The notes under the pieces were generated by a model that worked only from the letters and a program-made list of their open reading frames with translations, had not been told where the DNA came from and did no database searches. The position numbers and the translations under genes were made by a program. Positions 40,901-52,157 of a stretch of DNA of 64,000 bases are shown here, piece after piece. Origin of the DNA: Bicyclus anynana (taxonomy: Eukaryota > Arthropoda > Insecta > Lepidoptera > Nymphalidae); assembly GCF_947172395.1 (NCBI RefSeq), contig NC_069109.1, positions 7,279,224-7,343,223 of the forward strand, written 5' to 3'. Each line of letters opens with the position of its first letter. The stretch's first letter is position 1.

Positions 40901-43900
40901 TCCGCACACTGGCTGCAGGAGAACTCATTCTCTCTGTAACTCTCTGCCTCGTAGTCAAAGTCGCTGCCCGCTCCTGAACTCTCCTTATTCTTTATTGCCT
41001 TTTTCTTTTTGATTTTCACTTTCTGTTTTGATTTCTTTTTTATAGTCTGAAATGTTTGAATTTTCCAAAATTAAAGATGTCTTTTAAAGCTAATTATGTC
41101 TATTGTCGCTAAGATTAAAGACCTAAAGACTGTTAGGTTTTAGAGAATAATATATCTATATACTAATATAGGTATGTTAGTTATGACATTACATACTAAT
41201 ATAGCTATGTTATTCATTGAAAATGGGAACCACACAGTTAAAACCGCGGAGCGTCTGCTTGTTATAAATATATTAATAATCTAAAACAGGGTATCTCAAA
41301 CTTTCGATTCCACAAACCCCTGTGAAAATTTTCAAATGACAGAGAACCCCTTACTAACTAATGACCCCCCCCCCCCTAAGGAAAAAATTAATTTGACTGT
41401 TGAAGAAAATAAGGTTTTTATTTGAATAAAAGTTAACACATAAAGTACCAAAAGAATTTAAATAAATACAATTAATTTAATTAATTTATTAATTTAACAC
41501 ATAAATTACCAATCTTTGTAATATTAATGTAATGGGTGAGCTTGTTTCTTGTCGCAAATAGATTCAATGTTAGGAGTAAATTTGGACAATTTTAACCTTA
41601 ATTCTGACTCAGTATTGGTTACCAAGCAATCATTACGTAAATTTTGTCCCGATGTCAAATGGCGTACCCCTAGTGGTTTGAGAAACCCTGATCTAAAATA
41701 TTTAAATTTAAAAATTTAATTTTTAGCATTCTGGTATGCGTTCTGGTACAATGTCGTGTAGAAATCGAAAAGGGGTGTGGATTTCCATCCTCCTATTAAG
41801 TTAGCCCGCTTCCATCCAAGATGGCATCATCACTTACCATCAGGTGAAATTGTGGTCAAGAATAAAAAAAAATTTAAAGACACTTACCTTCTTCTCTTTG
41901 ACAAGTGTCTCCTCCAGCACGAGGTCATTGACGAAGGTCTCAGGCTCGCGGTGCGTGTCAGTGTCCGACAGCTCGCGCTTGACGTCGAGCTCCGGCTCAG
42001 TCTTCACCACCACCTCCGGGTAGCTGATGCAGTGCAGCAGTGTCGCTGTGAGCTGGGACCGGTGATGCTTGTGTGTTGTGTTCTGGGGAGGAATAGGGTA
42101 GTTGACACGTTTTTTTAAATAGACTTAATACTTCTAAATCTTTGACTATTTAGACTATGGACCTGTTTCACACCCAAATTCAAAAACAAAAATGTCTGTC
42201 TTTTTTGAGGGGGACGAGGTAAACTCACACATTGAATATATTTAACACCATTAAATATGTTCTGTGTCCATACACTACACACAACTATAAATTTGACTCG
42301 CAATACACACACACGTATTTTTTACACAGAGTAACAAACACTTCGCTTAGACTATCCACAGAAAATATACATAGAATGTTCGATTACTTGGTAGATTTTA
42401 TGCTGTTCCATCAAAAGAATCGATTCTTTTTAGAAATTGTTTTTATTACAAATTTGATAAAATTAAGGATAAAATTTAGTTACTTTTACTACACTACAAG
42501 TTTGGCCGTTTTTTATGCCATTTAACTACACAAACTGGCATTTTTAGGGAGCTCTTTACACGACGAAAACGATTACAACAATGAAACATCGATTCTATAG
42601 CAACAGTTTTTATAAACGCGTTAGATCATTGATTTTTGATCTTTGCCATAGGGGTAACGGTTAGCGAGGCAGGTCCTGTTATTAATGGTCGAAGTTCTAA
42701 ATAGTTCATTATTGTGCTAGCTAAAACACCTGTTGGCCATGATGGTCTATATTTCAACTGTTCATTAATGAAAATCCCTTAAATGGAGTCTTTGACAAAA
42801 ATATTAGTTAACAATTTGTTTGACGTTCAAGTAACATTTCAACTTTGGAAAATTTTAAAAATTATATGACTTTTAAATTAAATTTTATAAAAAATCCTTA
42901 ACTTTTATTAATTAATATAGATATATTTGGGACCCTTATTACACGTACTACACAAAATTAATATTGTTTATATTAAATTTGGTATGAGTCAATTAAATAC
43001 AAGTCACAAGCCAAATTTTTCCACAACAGCTCTGCTCATAGTCTGCCGACTGATTGCATCAGTATCAGTATGCATAGAAGCAACATTCCCCAGCAGGAGA
43101 AGCTCTGTATGACACAGCTTCTCCTCTCTCTTCTCATGTGGCTCTTAAATAAAGTAACAGAACAAAAAAAAAGTTAATTTGTCAAGAGATGTCTTTCTCT
43201 TGCTCTCACCTGTAGCGTGACTGCCAGCAGCTCTGTGTAGCACTCCTGTGCCTGTCTCTTGAAGCGGTGGAACTTCCTCAGCAGCGAGCGACACTCCCAG
43301 CAGACCTGCAGACATGCTGACAACATCCCACTGGAGATCTGACAACAATACAAAGAGTTGTTAGAGTAGTAAAGAAAAAAAAGAAAAGAGTAAGAGTATT
43401 TGCAAGTTAAAGTTTAAATTTGCAGATTTTACGTCAGTTCCGTCAGTCAGATCCGCGAATAACGAAATATTTAGACGCGAATATAGGAATTGGGTCGCAA
43501 TTTTTTAATCCGCGAATAGTGAAAACGTGAATAAAGGAAGCGTGAATAAGGTGCTTTTACTGTACTCTAATCATCCCTCTGACAAATTATACGCGGCATC
43601 GTACCGGAACGCTAAATCGCTTGGCGTTACGTCTTTTCCGGGTGGACATGAACTAATTTATACAATATAAAATCCTCAACTGATCCGAGCTCGGAATCGT
43701 ACCCAGGTCCTCTCTGATGTGAACTACAGCCCTACCAACTGAGCCAAAGAGGAAGAAACTTAGCTTATTTACAAGCCTTCCTTGTCATCAATCGTAAATA
43801 TAACTCCAACATTGGTAGCAGATTATAACACATAATACACGTTAATACTAAGTTATATATCGATATACGCACACATTAGGTACTGTTTAATATTGTACAA

Positions 43901-44026
43901 AATATTTATAACAGAACTTACCGATATTTCATTCAAGATTTGTGAATAAAGGTGATGTATATCACTTCCCTCAATATAAAACAGATCTCTGCCCGCACTT
44001 AAACATGCTGTGCATAATTCATTCAT
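34973..44026 (-). CDS. ZAD-C2H2 zinc-finger protein 2, 11 exons, 464 aa
   Basis: Exons, minus strand: 44026-43922, 43338-43210, 42082-41888, 41046-40843, 39984-39866, 38770-38674, 38233-38118, 37991-37880, 36556-36455, 35899-35768 and 35056-34973. Phases close (1395 nt). The N-terminal ZAD has C5-x2-C8 and C48-x2-C51 (VCWECRSLLRKFHRFKRQ), very like ZAD gene 1 (LCWECKALLRKFQRFRDQ). A linker rich in acidic residues and a Lys-rich stretch precede eight C2H2 fingers, from CSQCAESF to CAQCGAAFGWYSSLYRH. Finger 6 is split by exons 8/9 and finger 7 by exons 9/10. The last finger resembles the last finger of gene 1 (CAACPAAFGYHAALYNH), so the genes are paralogues. A Lys-rich tail ends in TAG. Probably a nuclear DNA-binding regulator; targets unknown. 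Three introns begin with minisatellites. Confidence 0.85.
35330..35757. repeat. ~61-bp minisatellite next to ZAD2 exon 10 donor
   Basis: About seven units containing GTGTGCCACCTCTGGCTACG and ATGCCAGTGCTGTCACAAGC. The array starts 10 bases inside intron 10 in transcript sense. Confidence 0.88.
36290..36445. repeat. ~21-bp minisatellite next to ZAD2 exon 9 donor
   Basis: Units of GATGTTTTATGCCAGTGCCGA, six to seven copies, some degenerate. They reach within 10 bases of the exon 9 donor at 36455. Confidence 0.8.
36838..37866. repeat. 31-bp minisatellite with higher-order structure, ZAD2 intron 8
   Basis: About 33 units of ~31 bp (TAGGCCGAGAGCCGGTGCAT plus an 11-base spacer). Two subtypes alternate: GTGCATGTAGATGACTATAG and GTGTTTGCAGATGATTGTAG. 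Shared variants (TAGACCGAG, TAGCCCGAGAGCAG) recur 186 bases apart, a six-unit higher-order repeat. The array ends about 14 bases from the exon 8 donor at 37880. Confidence 0.92.
38250..38490. repeat. AT-rich ~100-bp tandem repeat, ZAD2 intron 6
   Basis: Two and a half units with ATGATTATTGGTATTAAATT and GAAATTATATGATTAATGAA. It starts about 15 bases from the exon 7 acceptor. Confidence 0.8.
38850..39022. repeat. Direct duplication, ZAD2 intron 5
   Basis: AATAATCCCTGAGTGGCAGA..GTCACGCACTTGT..GCGCCTTTGACAGATATCT occurs twice, about 96 bases apart. The second copy lacks ~18 internal bases. Confidence 0.8.
39183..39293. repeat. GA-rich microsatellite
   Basis: AGTAGAGAGAGAGAG repeats in ZAD2 intron 5. 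Preceded by a weak tRNA-like stretch (GGATCGAACGCCACGACA) that may be a SINE remnant. Confidence 0.8.
39388..39645 (+). mobile_element. SINE family A in ZAD2 intron 5
   Basis: Head GGTCTCTGTGGCGCAGTGGT, decayed B box (GGTTCGGATCCC), full body and partial tail. It is followed at 39690-39835 by two direct copies of CCAGCTCATGACTAAGGGCC, a phrase also found on the minus strand at about 9730. Confidence 0.8.
40525..40800 (+). repeat. Dispersed intronic repeat (relative of 16740-16945)
   Basis: Shares GGAACATGTGTTCTAAA, ATAGATCTTAAATTGTGTC and GATAGATAAAAGGCATG with ZAD1 intron 4. The adjacent 40085-40375 looks like a decayed Helitron-type repeat with two copies of TTCAGTAGCTGCGA. Confidence 0.55.
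41735..41868 (+). mobile_element. SINE family A, 5'-truncated, ZAD2 intron 3
   Basis: Body from the TGTCGTGTAGAAATCGAAAAG phrase to the CATCAGGTGAAATTGTGGTCAAG tail, ending about 15 bases from the exon 3 donor. Upstream in this intron, 41290-41700 contains a repeat-like stretch with a C10 tract (about 41370) and no coding signal. Confidence 0.7.
43588..43757 (-). mobile_element. SINE A fragment plus a tRNA-like head
   Basis: 43588-43650 is a body fragment of family A. 43680-43757, on the minus strand, has TTTGGCTCAGTTGGTAGGGC (A box) and GGGTACGATTCC (B box). It looks tRNA-like but acceptor-stem pairing is poor, so it is called a SINE head, not a tRNA gene. In ZAD2 intron 1. Confidence 0.5.
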
Positions 44027-44868
44027 ATTTAACTAATAAATAATTTAACTCGGTTTTTAAGTACACTTGCGTTGAAATCAGTAAATTTTTATTGATTTTA
44101 TTTATGTTTTATGCATTTATTTATAAATATAGAAGACGGAAGCGTCCCTTTAGACCTTTGTCAAAAATGACACTAAAAAAAAGTACAGTTGTACTCTATG
44201 GCACAGTATACATATGTAAATAGATATGTTTTCTGTGGCTCGGCTCGGTGACGGCAACTTTAAAAAAATATTAGGCTTATTATAGACGGGTGACATTTAT
44301 TGCTTTCGTAGTCTCGAAGAGTTTACTAAGTATGTCTACAAAATGTGATTATAGTCGTAAAATATTATAATCATGAAATATATATTTTTAGGGTAAGTAC
44401 CTCCCCTACATGTAAAGTGGGGATGAAATTTTTTTTTACTCCTTTACTTCAGTGCTTCAGTGTGTGGTATTGTTAGAGATAAATAGGCACTTTACTTATA
44501 GTAAACTTTAGCTCCTAAAACCTTAAAGTGTAGAAAGACAGTAATCTCTGTTCATAAATATAATTTTTATTTGTTTTCAACAAATTAAAATAAACATCTA
44601 ACCTATTTTAAGCTGTTATCTCAAACTATTACTTAAGCAGTGTATTTGAATAAACAGTAAACAGAAGGCGTAGCTCAGACACTCGACACACACAGTCACA
44701 CTTGACTGTTTAATACACACTACTACAGAAATAGACAACATATGGACAAAATAAAATGTAATCTATTTGTAAAAAAAACTTAAAAACAGCAATAAAGGCT
44801 TTAATGATAATAAATTAACATTGTTCCGGTGCATAAGCGTTTTATTTTTTATCAATGTCATACTTATT
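44027..44868. terminator. Gap between ZAD2 start and CAAP1 stop, with CAAP1 poly(A) signal
   Basis: On the minus strand, AATAAA at 44846-44841 lies 23 bases past the CAAP1 stop. The rest, up to the ZAD2 start codon, is AT-rich and must contain the ZAD2 promoter. No repeat or further ORF is recognised. Confidence 0.6.
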
Positions 44869-47800
44869 TTATTTTTCATTGCTCTTATCTTTTTCTTTGC
44901 TTTTCTTCTGTTTCTTCTTTTTCTTCTTGTTTGGGTCTTTCTTTTTGTTTACATCGTTGTATTTCAGTAACCTCTTATACATTTTCAATAGTTGCTTTGC
45001 ATCTTTTTCCATTTCTTTGGTTACTTCTTTGATACCTACTTCTGATTCTTTCCCATCTTTGTTTTTCTCTTCTGCGTCTTTACCGCTACCTTCTGGTACC
45101 ACAGGATCTACGAACTTAGAAGACCCCTGCAATGTATTGAAGTGTTCAATTGATCCTTCAACAAAATCACTTATCTCTTCTAAAACTAGTTTATCTCCTT
45201 CAGTAGCTTCTTGAATCTTTTCCTTAGATTCTTCTAGTTTCCTTTTTAGTTCTTTATTCTTCTTCCTCAGAGCGTTTAGTATGTTTGACGTTGTTAAAAC
45301 TCGTTTCACTTTTGTACTTCCTAAATAGCGATCACGCCACGATATATTTTCAATTGGTTCACCAATATTCTCGTTGTTTTGTGATACTTCGTCATTATTG
45401 AAATGATCGTCTTTTTCGGTTAAAACAATGACGTCATCTGTATGTATTTCATCTATTTTCGCGGATAATGCGGCTATTTCTTCTGCAGTGGGTTCTTTAG
45501 ACACCGTTATACCTTCGACTTCGTAACAGGAGGAATCATCAGAAATATCTAGAATTTCGTAGATATCATCATCGTCATCTAAGGATACTATTTCATCAGC
45601 TTGTCTATTATTTTCTTCTTGAATGTCAATAACTATAGAGTTGTTTTTTATTTCTTCTTCATGTTGTTCTATATTTTCTCCATTTTGATTATCTTCACTA
45701 AAGAAATTTTGATCGGCGCCTTCACGAAAATCCGACTTGGACTTCTTAGATTTCTTATCTTTCTTTTTTAATTTCTTGTCTTTCTTTTTTTTCTTTTTGC
45801 GCTTTTCTTCATCGTCGTCTGACACACATACTACATCAGAACTGTTGATCTGAGGGTTATTAGTTTCTGTTTTTTCTTCATGATCTGCAATCTCTCCTTC
45901 AGACAAATCTTTATCTGTATTAGTTATTTCACCTTCCTCTATAGACTCAATACTGTCATTTGTTTCTGTCGTATTAAAATCATTTGTATTTACGTCATTT
46001 TTAAACAATGTTGTAATTTCTACAACATTGTTTGATTTGTTTTTGTTACAATCTTTATTTTTATAACCCTGTTCTTCAGTATTTCCGCATATAACAGTAA
46101 CAGGTGTCATAGTTTGTGGAATTATATTTAGAATAGTTTCCTCATTCCTAAGTTGTACAATAACAGATTTAATTGCTTGATGAGATTCTTTGTTATTTTC
46201 ATTTATTATATTAGTTTCAGTATCTTCACAAGTTTTAAGTACCATATCGAGACTTTTATTACTCTCATGTTCAGTAATGATATTATTTGATGATATATTG
46301 GGGCTTTTATTGATATCAGCTTCCAAATTTAGATTAACATTTGCAGACGGTACTAAGCATTTATTTGTACTTTCTGTACTCTTGCCTTCAATACTGTTCT
46401 CATTAACTTCTGTAAGGACATTGTTCTCAGAATTTACCGCAACACTAGTGTCATTTGCCGTTTTATCAGACTCATCAGTATCCTCAAGACTTTTCTCTAA
46501 CTCTGTACTGCTTGATTCTGTATTTTGTTCATTAACTTCTGCTGCTACATTCATCCCATTATTTTTTTCTGTTTCTTTGTCAATAACTGTATCTTGGTTA
46601 GTTGTTATAGTTACATCGACTACTTTAGACGCCTCACTATCTTGATTTTTGCTAGAAATTTTATCATTCCCTTTTCTAATTATGGCTGAATCGTGAGAAA
46701 TATCATGTTCTGAATCACTCTCTGAACTACTTTCCGAATCTTCACTAGAACTAGTAAAGTTTTCATAGTTTTTCCTATCTAAGTCTTCCAAAAGATCCAT
46801 TTTCTCAGTATCAGACAACTGTAAAGTTATTTCATCGTGATCTTCCTCTTTGTCTGATTTTTTATCTTTTTTCTTTTGTTTCTTTTTCTGTTTAGATTTA
46901 TTGTTAACTGATTTAGATACTTCAGATGGTTTATTTTTGTCTTGTGCAGCTGTTTTATAGATAATATTTTTGCTGCCAGTTGCTATAGCCTTGCTAGCAT
47001 CTACTGGTTTTGTTTTTGAAGTATCATTTATGTTACTGTTCTCATTTGTTTTGGAAACTTCCGTACTACTTGCATCTACGCTTGCAGTAGAACTTGTAGT
47101 AGCAACACTTTTGGTTCTATTTAATACAATTTTACGAGATTTTGTTTGTGGCACAGTTATAATTAAATCGTTCACTCTTTTTGTTACTGTTTTGGAGTTG
47201 CCTTGTGGTTGGATATCTTTGCTTGAAGTCGGTGGTTTAACTGCAAAAGAGAAAACGGAAAAATAAGTACATATTATTACAAAAAATATGAATGTTTTTG
47301 TACAAATTGATAAACATCATAAAGGAGAAGGTCCAAAAATTGTATTAAGCCTAGTGCTGGTCTTTTACAGATCCATACTAATATTATAAATATGTAAATT
47401 TGAGAGTTTATGTGTTTGTAAGTTTGTGAGGTTGTTGGGGGTAATCTCTGGTTCTGCTAAATCAATTTTGAAAATGATTTTACTAAGCCCTTTTCCACTA
47501 AAGTTTTTTTTTAAAATCCGCGCATAGAGCAAGCTCCGGAGAAGGTACAAACTTGTGCTTGCGATCGCACTTCTTCCATACTTTGGCTAATCTCGGTTCA
47601 TCCTTTGCCTCTACAATAGACAACAGACAGATATGGTTTGTGTTTGAAGGCCTGTTATCAGTCTGAACTAAAGAATTGAAGAGCTAGTGACATTTTGTAC
47701 CTTATAAAATCAATATTATTATTACCTATTGTATTATTTTTTTTAGATTTTTTTTTAATATTTTAGATTGTGTACCTAGTTTAAATGTTTAGAGGAAAAA

Positions 47801-49265
47801 GGCTCATATAAAGCACCGGTATTTGTATTATTCCTGTTCTCATTCCCATGGGAATACGAAGGGAAAGGAATTTGTTTTTTTTCATGATTTTATTTCTTGA
47901 TTTTATTTGTTTTTTCTTGTCTATTGCCAGATATCTAAAGAATTTGACAGATAACCTGGCAGGTCGTCAATGTTGGGCTTTTCATCCTCACTGCTGATCT
48001 CCACCACCTCGGCGGGCTCCTCCTTGATCTCCACCTCATCCTCTGAGGTCTCATTTTTTGGTTTTACCCCCGATTGCTGTGGTTCCGCTGGAGGTGCTAC
48101 AACAAATCAAGAAAAATAATTTTTAAAGATACTACTACTACTATGGTATATATGCCTAGGCTATTCATTAAACCCTGGCATGCAATGAAATGATGATATT
48201 GTAATGATTGATGTAGGCCAAGAGTGAATTGAAATCCTACTAATATTATAAACGCGAAAGATTGTATGAATGATTTGTATGGATGTCTGTTACTCTTTAA
48301 CAACGCAACTACTGAACCGATTTGGCTGAAATTTAGAATGGAAATGGATTTTACTTTGGATTAACACATAGGCTATTTTTTATACCAGAAAAATGCATGG
48401 TTTCCTGAGATTTGCAGAAAACTGATGATTTTGATGGTATGAATGTTTGTTACTCTTTAACGACGCAAATACTGAACCGATTAGGCTGAAATTTAGAATG
48501 GAAATGGATTTTACTCTGGATTAACGTATAGGCTACTTTTTATACCGGAAAAATGCATGGTTTCCCGAGATTAGCAAAAAACTGATGATTTTGATGGTAT
48601 GAATGATAGTTACTCTTTAACGACGCAAATACTGAACCGATTTGGCTGAAATTTAGAATGGAAATGGATTTTACTCTGGATTAACATATAGGCTACTTTT
48701 TATACCGGAAAAATGCATGGTTTCCCGAGATTAGCAAAAAACTGATGATTTTGATGGTATGAATGTTTGTTACTCTTTCACGCCGCGACTACCGAACCGA
48801 ATTAGCTGAAATTTGGTATTGAGATATATTATAGTCTGTATTAACACATAGGCTACTTTTCATCCCCGAAAAATCCATGGTACCCGAGGGAACTAAATTC
48901 CATGCGGACGAATTCACGGGCATCCCCTATAGTATAATGTACACCAGTATTCCTCCTTGTGTATACATACATATAAAAGCGTTAGATCACGGAATATTGA
49001 AAACCACTTGATGTTCAAAATTTATAGTTAGTAGACAGTGTCAGCATCCAAAGCAGACCTCAGAAGCGCTGGACAGACGACATTGCTCAAGTGGCTGGTG
49101 TGGATTGGATGAGGTCAGGACGGGACAGACGAAAGTGGAAACTGCTGGAGGAGGCTTATACCCAATACAATGGGATTCATGCAAACGTAATATAAAAAGA
49201 AAAAAAAAACCTATTAAAAAAAAAAAAAAAATTGTATTACTAATTTGTATGAAATAAATAAAGAC

Positions 49266-49303
<38 letters not shown>

Positions 49304-51597
49304 GACAGTGTCAGCTAAGAACAACACCAGACTAAAGGGGCTAAGTCGTGAGTGTCTACAAATAAAATCAACAGACCATTGGCATTATCCTGCTGCAGCT
49401 GTGCTCTGATAGCCCTCGCCCGCGCCTGCAGCTCCAACAGCTCCAGCACAGTGAGCCCGGCGCGGCTGGCCTTAGACCGGTCTTGTGCCTCGTCGGTCTC
49501 CTGCTCACCCTTGTCGCTCTTTGAGCTTCTGCGTCTGTGCTTGCTCCTGGATTTGTGTTTCTTGTGTTTGTGCTGGGACAGAAGACATGGTTTCACTGGT
49601 GAGCGAAGGAGCAGTCAACTTAAATCCAACTTAAAGAATACATGTTTGGGAAGTTAGCTGCAGACTGAGTATTCGTACAGACACAAACACTTTCCAGTTT
49701 GTGCTGTTTGTACTGTTATTGATTCATTGCACAGTCATTTGTTGCTAACTTCACAAACACAATATCTTGTGGCAGGCACTAACAGCAGAGTTAGTCACCG
49801 AAGGTGAGTAAGTGGTGAGAAGAGTGGTGATAACCTTTAACCAGTGTAGTTTGTACATTCCTACAATTGACAACTTCCCTGTCCATTTTAGTACAAAAAC
49901 AACCACAGAAGAAAGCAGATGTGTCGTTGCTGAATCAAAATGCTTCATGATGTGTCAGAATTTTCATTTTTTTGGTTCTAGAAGAATGTTTTATATTTTA
50001 TTGCGTGCCAATTAAGTCTAAAAGGTACTGTTAAGTGTTAAGTAACGATTTTTTTAAAATTATTAATAAAAGCACATTGAATGTTCTTCTATGTGTTTCA
50101 TTACATACCAATGGATATCAACACAATTTTGAAACATTCAAAATGAATTTCATGACAAAAATTAAGTTTGAAAGTAATAACCTTATGAGATTTCATATCC
50201 CTTAAAGGTAGGGGTAGGGTAGGGGTAGGTTAGGGTAGGGAAGAAGCACACATAAGTCAAAGCAAGGCTTGACAGGGTCCGCTAGTAGTGTTATAAATTT
50301 TCCAATGTAATATAATAATATGTAACTAGGCAACTATATTTATCTTTACATTTACATTCAACATACCCTCTTCTTGGAGCTGTGCTGGCTTAACACCTCA
50401 TCATCAGAGGAGATGCTGTCCAGCGAGATGGTCTCCAGGTTGTGCTCAGAGCTGGAGGACTCGGTGTCTGTGGGAGGATCAGCTCCATCCAGGATAGCAC
50501 ACAGTCTCTTAGAGCTTATACCCAGAAGCTGGAAAAATATACATTTTTTTATTATCATAGTTAATGATTAGTGTAGATTTGATCTGTATGGAATATTTAT
50601 AATTATAATATTTATAATAATATTATAAAGAGGAAAGATTTGATTGTTTGTTTGCATTGAATAGGCCCTGAAATTACTGAACCGATTTAAAACATTCTTT
50701 ACCTGTTGGTAAGTTACACTGACCCAGAGTGTTAAAGACTATATTAATTTTTCAAAAAAATTAGGGATCCTTCATAAAACTCTAATAAAGGTGTAAAAAA
50801 TACTCTAAAATATTGTTTACATCGTTATGTAGGGGTAGGTTATTTATTTTATTTATTTGCCATATGTATTAATTATGACCAATATTCCCATTACCCTAGG
50901 TTAGGTTAGGGGTAAGGAAGAAGTGCATTAATGTAAAAGCAAATTTGGACTTAATCGACTAGTTTGGCTATAAGGTTGTGGCAGCAACTGGTTTGGGGTT
51001 CATTTATTTCTAAAGGGTTATTTTTCTTTGTTGGCAAAACCTACAAAATACCTAAACCTTTAAAAATATCACAGGGTATTATCCTGTGAGAGAAAATGGG
51101 AGATATTGTGATGTGTGGCATAATATTGACATGAAGTCATTTTTCTTTCTATAAGAGACTTTCAAAAGATTTCCAAAACCCCAAACTCTCGAGCTATCAG
51201 CATCCAACGGCTCTCTACAACGCAATTGATGTCGTACCATCTAATGGGGAAGTCTACCAACACTGTGCTAACCAGTACGGGGTCGCCATTCCAGCACCTG
51301 GGATCCCAACGTCCATCAGCTCTTCATTTTGTAACTACTTCAGTAAATACATAAGCAACGTAGCTCACTCACTTCTTCAGTGCATAGCTCCTGTAAATCA
51401 TCCACAGTAATGTGATAAACGCATTCCGGAGCCATGGCTTTCAGCTCCTTGGGTTTTATCACGGAAAACACTTGGTGCATCAGCTCTACTCGGTCGTGGA
51501 TATAGTACGCCAAATCGTGCTCCTCCTGCTCTCGAGAGCGAGACGTGGACGTCTCCGGTGTCTCCTGCTTGATTTTATGCCGTTTTACACGTTTCAT
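44869..51597 (-). CDS. CAAP1: CAAP1 homologue (caspase activity and apoptosis inhibitor 1-like), 5 exons, 1031 aa
   Basis: Exons, minus strand: 51597-51373, 50528-50367, 49572-49377, 48096-47956 and 47240-44869. Phases close (3096 nt). The conserved CAAP1 region spans exons 1-2, residues about 29-92, with YYIHDRVELM, VIKPKELKAM and LLGISSKRLCAILDG. The second family mark LELLELQARARAIRAQL is at about 172-188 in exon 3, after an HK/RS-rich stretch. Human CAAP1 is about 361 aa and is described as an apoptosis modulator. Here the last exon adds a ~790-residue low-complexity tail with Asp/Glu/Asn/Ser-rich segments, Lys blocks (KKKKKKDKKLKKKDKK), two EEGEI/SEGEI motifs, a short ordered-looking WRDRYLGSTKVKRVL segment and a coiled-coil-like Lys/Glu region near the end. 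The donor of exon 3 (GTCTGT) is weak. Whether apoptosis control is conserved in insects is not known from sequence. Confidence 0.82.
47370..47520 (+). mobile_element. Helitron 5' fragment, CAAP1 intron 4
   Basis: TACTAATATTATAAATATG followed by the GTTTGTAAGTTTG and GGTAATCTCTGG phrases of the Helitron family. The end is unclear. Confidence 0.5.
48235..48932 (+). mobile_element. Helitron with internal ~160-bp triplication
   Basis: Starts TCCTACTAATATTATAAACG like the 1303 copy and ends in a decayed hairpin (GCGGACGAATTCACGGGC). Inside, a ~160-bp segment with GTTACTCTTTAACGACGCAA is repeated three times (about 48438, 48598, 48758). Confidence 0.75.
49046..49301 (+). mobile_element. 5'-truncated LINE (RTE-like) with (ATT)n tail
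   Basis: Flanked by a perfect 14-bp target duplication TAGACAGTGTCAGC at 49032-49045 and 49302-49315. The reading frame resembles reverse-transcriptase ORF C-termini: KRWTDDIAQVAG..WMRSGRDRRKW..LLEEAY. A poly-A-rich stretch, AATAAA and (ATT)n follow. Lies in CAAP1 intron 3. Confidence 0.85.
50200..50290 (+). mobile_element. Helitron 3' fragment with TAGGG tract
   Basis: GGTAGGGGTAGGGTAGGGG leads to CAGGGTCCGCTAG. A second Helitron-like 5' piece starts near 50620 (TAATATTATAAAGAGGAAAG). Both lie close to CAAP1 exon 2. Confidence 0.5.
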
Positions 51598-52157
51598 TGT
51601 TGAAGAAAACTATTTATTATCTTTTTTCTAATCAAAAATTGTTTACATTCAGTGCAGTTTACTAAAACTATTACGTCACTAAATTAAAAAGTCATATTGT
51701 TCCATTTAAAATTTTAGAATACATTGGCCTTTTTATTTGGCTGGGTTCTAAACACAGACTAAAGAAAAATCATTGAAAATAATCACAGATAAGAAAGAGA
51801 GTTATTCTTGTTTGATGGTAGCCATAGAGGAATTGGTCTGAGTTAGACTTAGAACATGCGTTAAAACTTTTTGATGCATGCACCTGCTTTTTCTAATTTA
51901 GGAAAACTAAGGTTGACTGATGTCAAGTAAATTATTAATTTATTCATAAAAATCATTAAAATGTAAAATTGTGTTTAAATTTAATCATACGTGAGACTCA
52001 AAATGCCTCTGGAGGATTTACTGAACGTATATTTCGATAGAGCCCTCCAAGTAGCATTTATAAGTCTTCTATCACATTATTGCCCGAAGATTACAACCTC
52101 AATACTGTTTAAAATACAAAAGAATAATCAACTTCACACCTTAAAATTAAAAGGCAA
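51598..52157. promoter_or_regulatory. Divergent promoter region CAAP1 / RPUSD1
   Basis: 560 bases separate the two divergent start codons. No repeat is recognised, in contrast to most gaps in the window. No core promoter motif can be assigned confidently. Confidence 0.5.

Noticed and set aside
43680..43757. Functional tRNA gene on the minus strand
   Set aside because: Promoter boxes are present but a full cloverleaf is not convincing and it sits beside a SINE fragment.
44855..46645. Plus-strand open frames opposite the CAAP1 last exon
   Set aside because: Phe/Ser/Leu-rich shadows of the Lys/Glu/Asp-rich coding strand; no splice signals or family marks.
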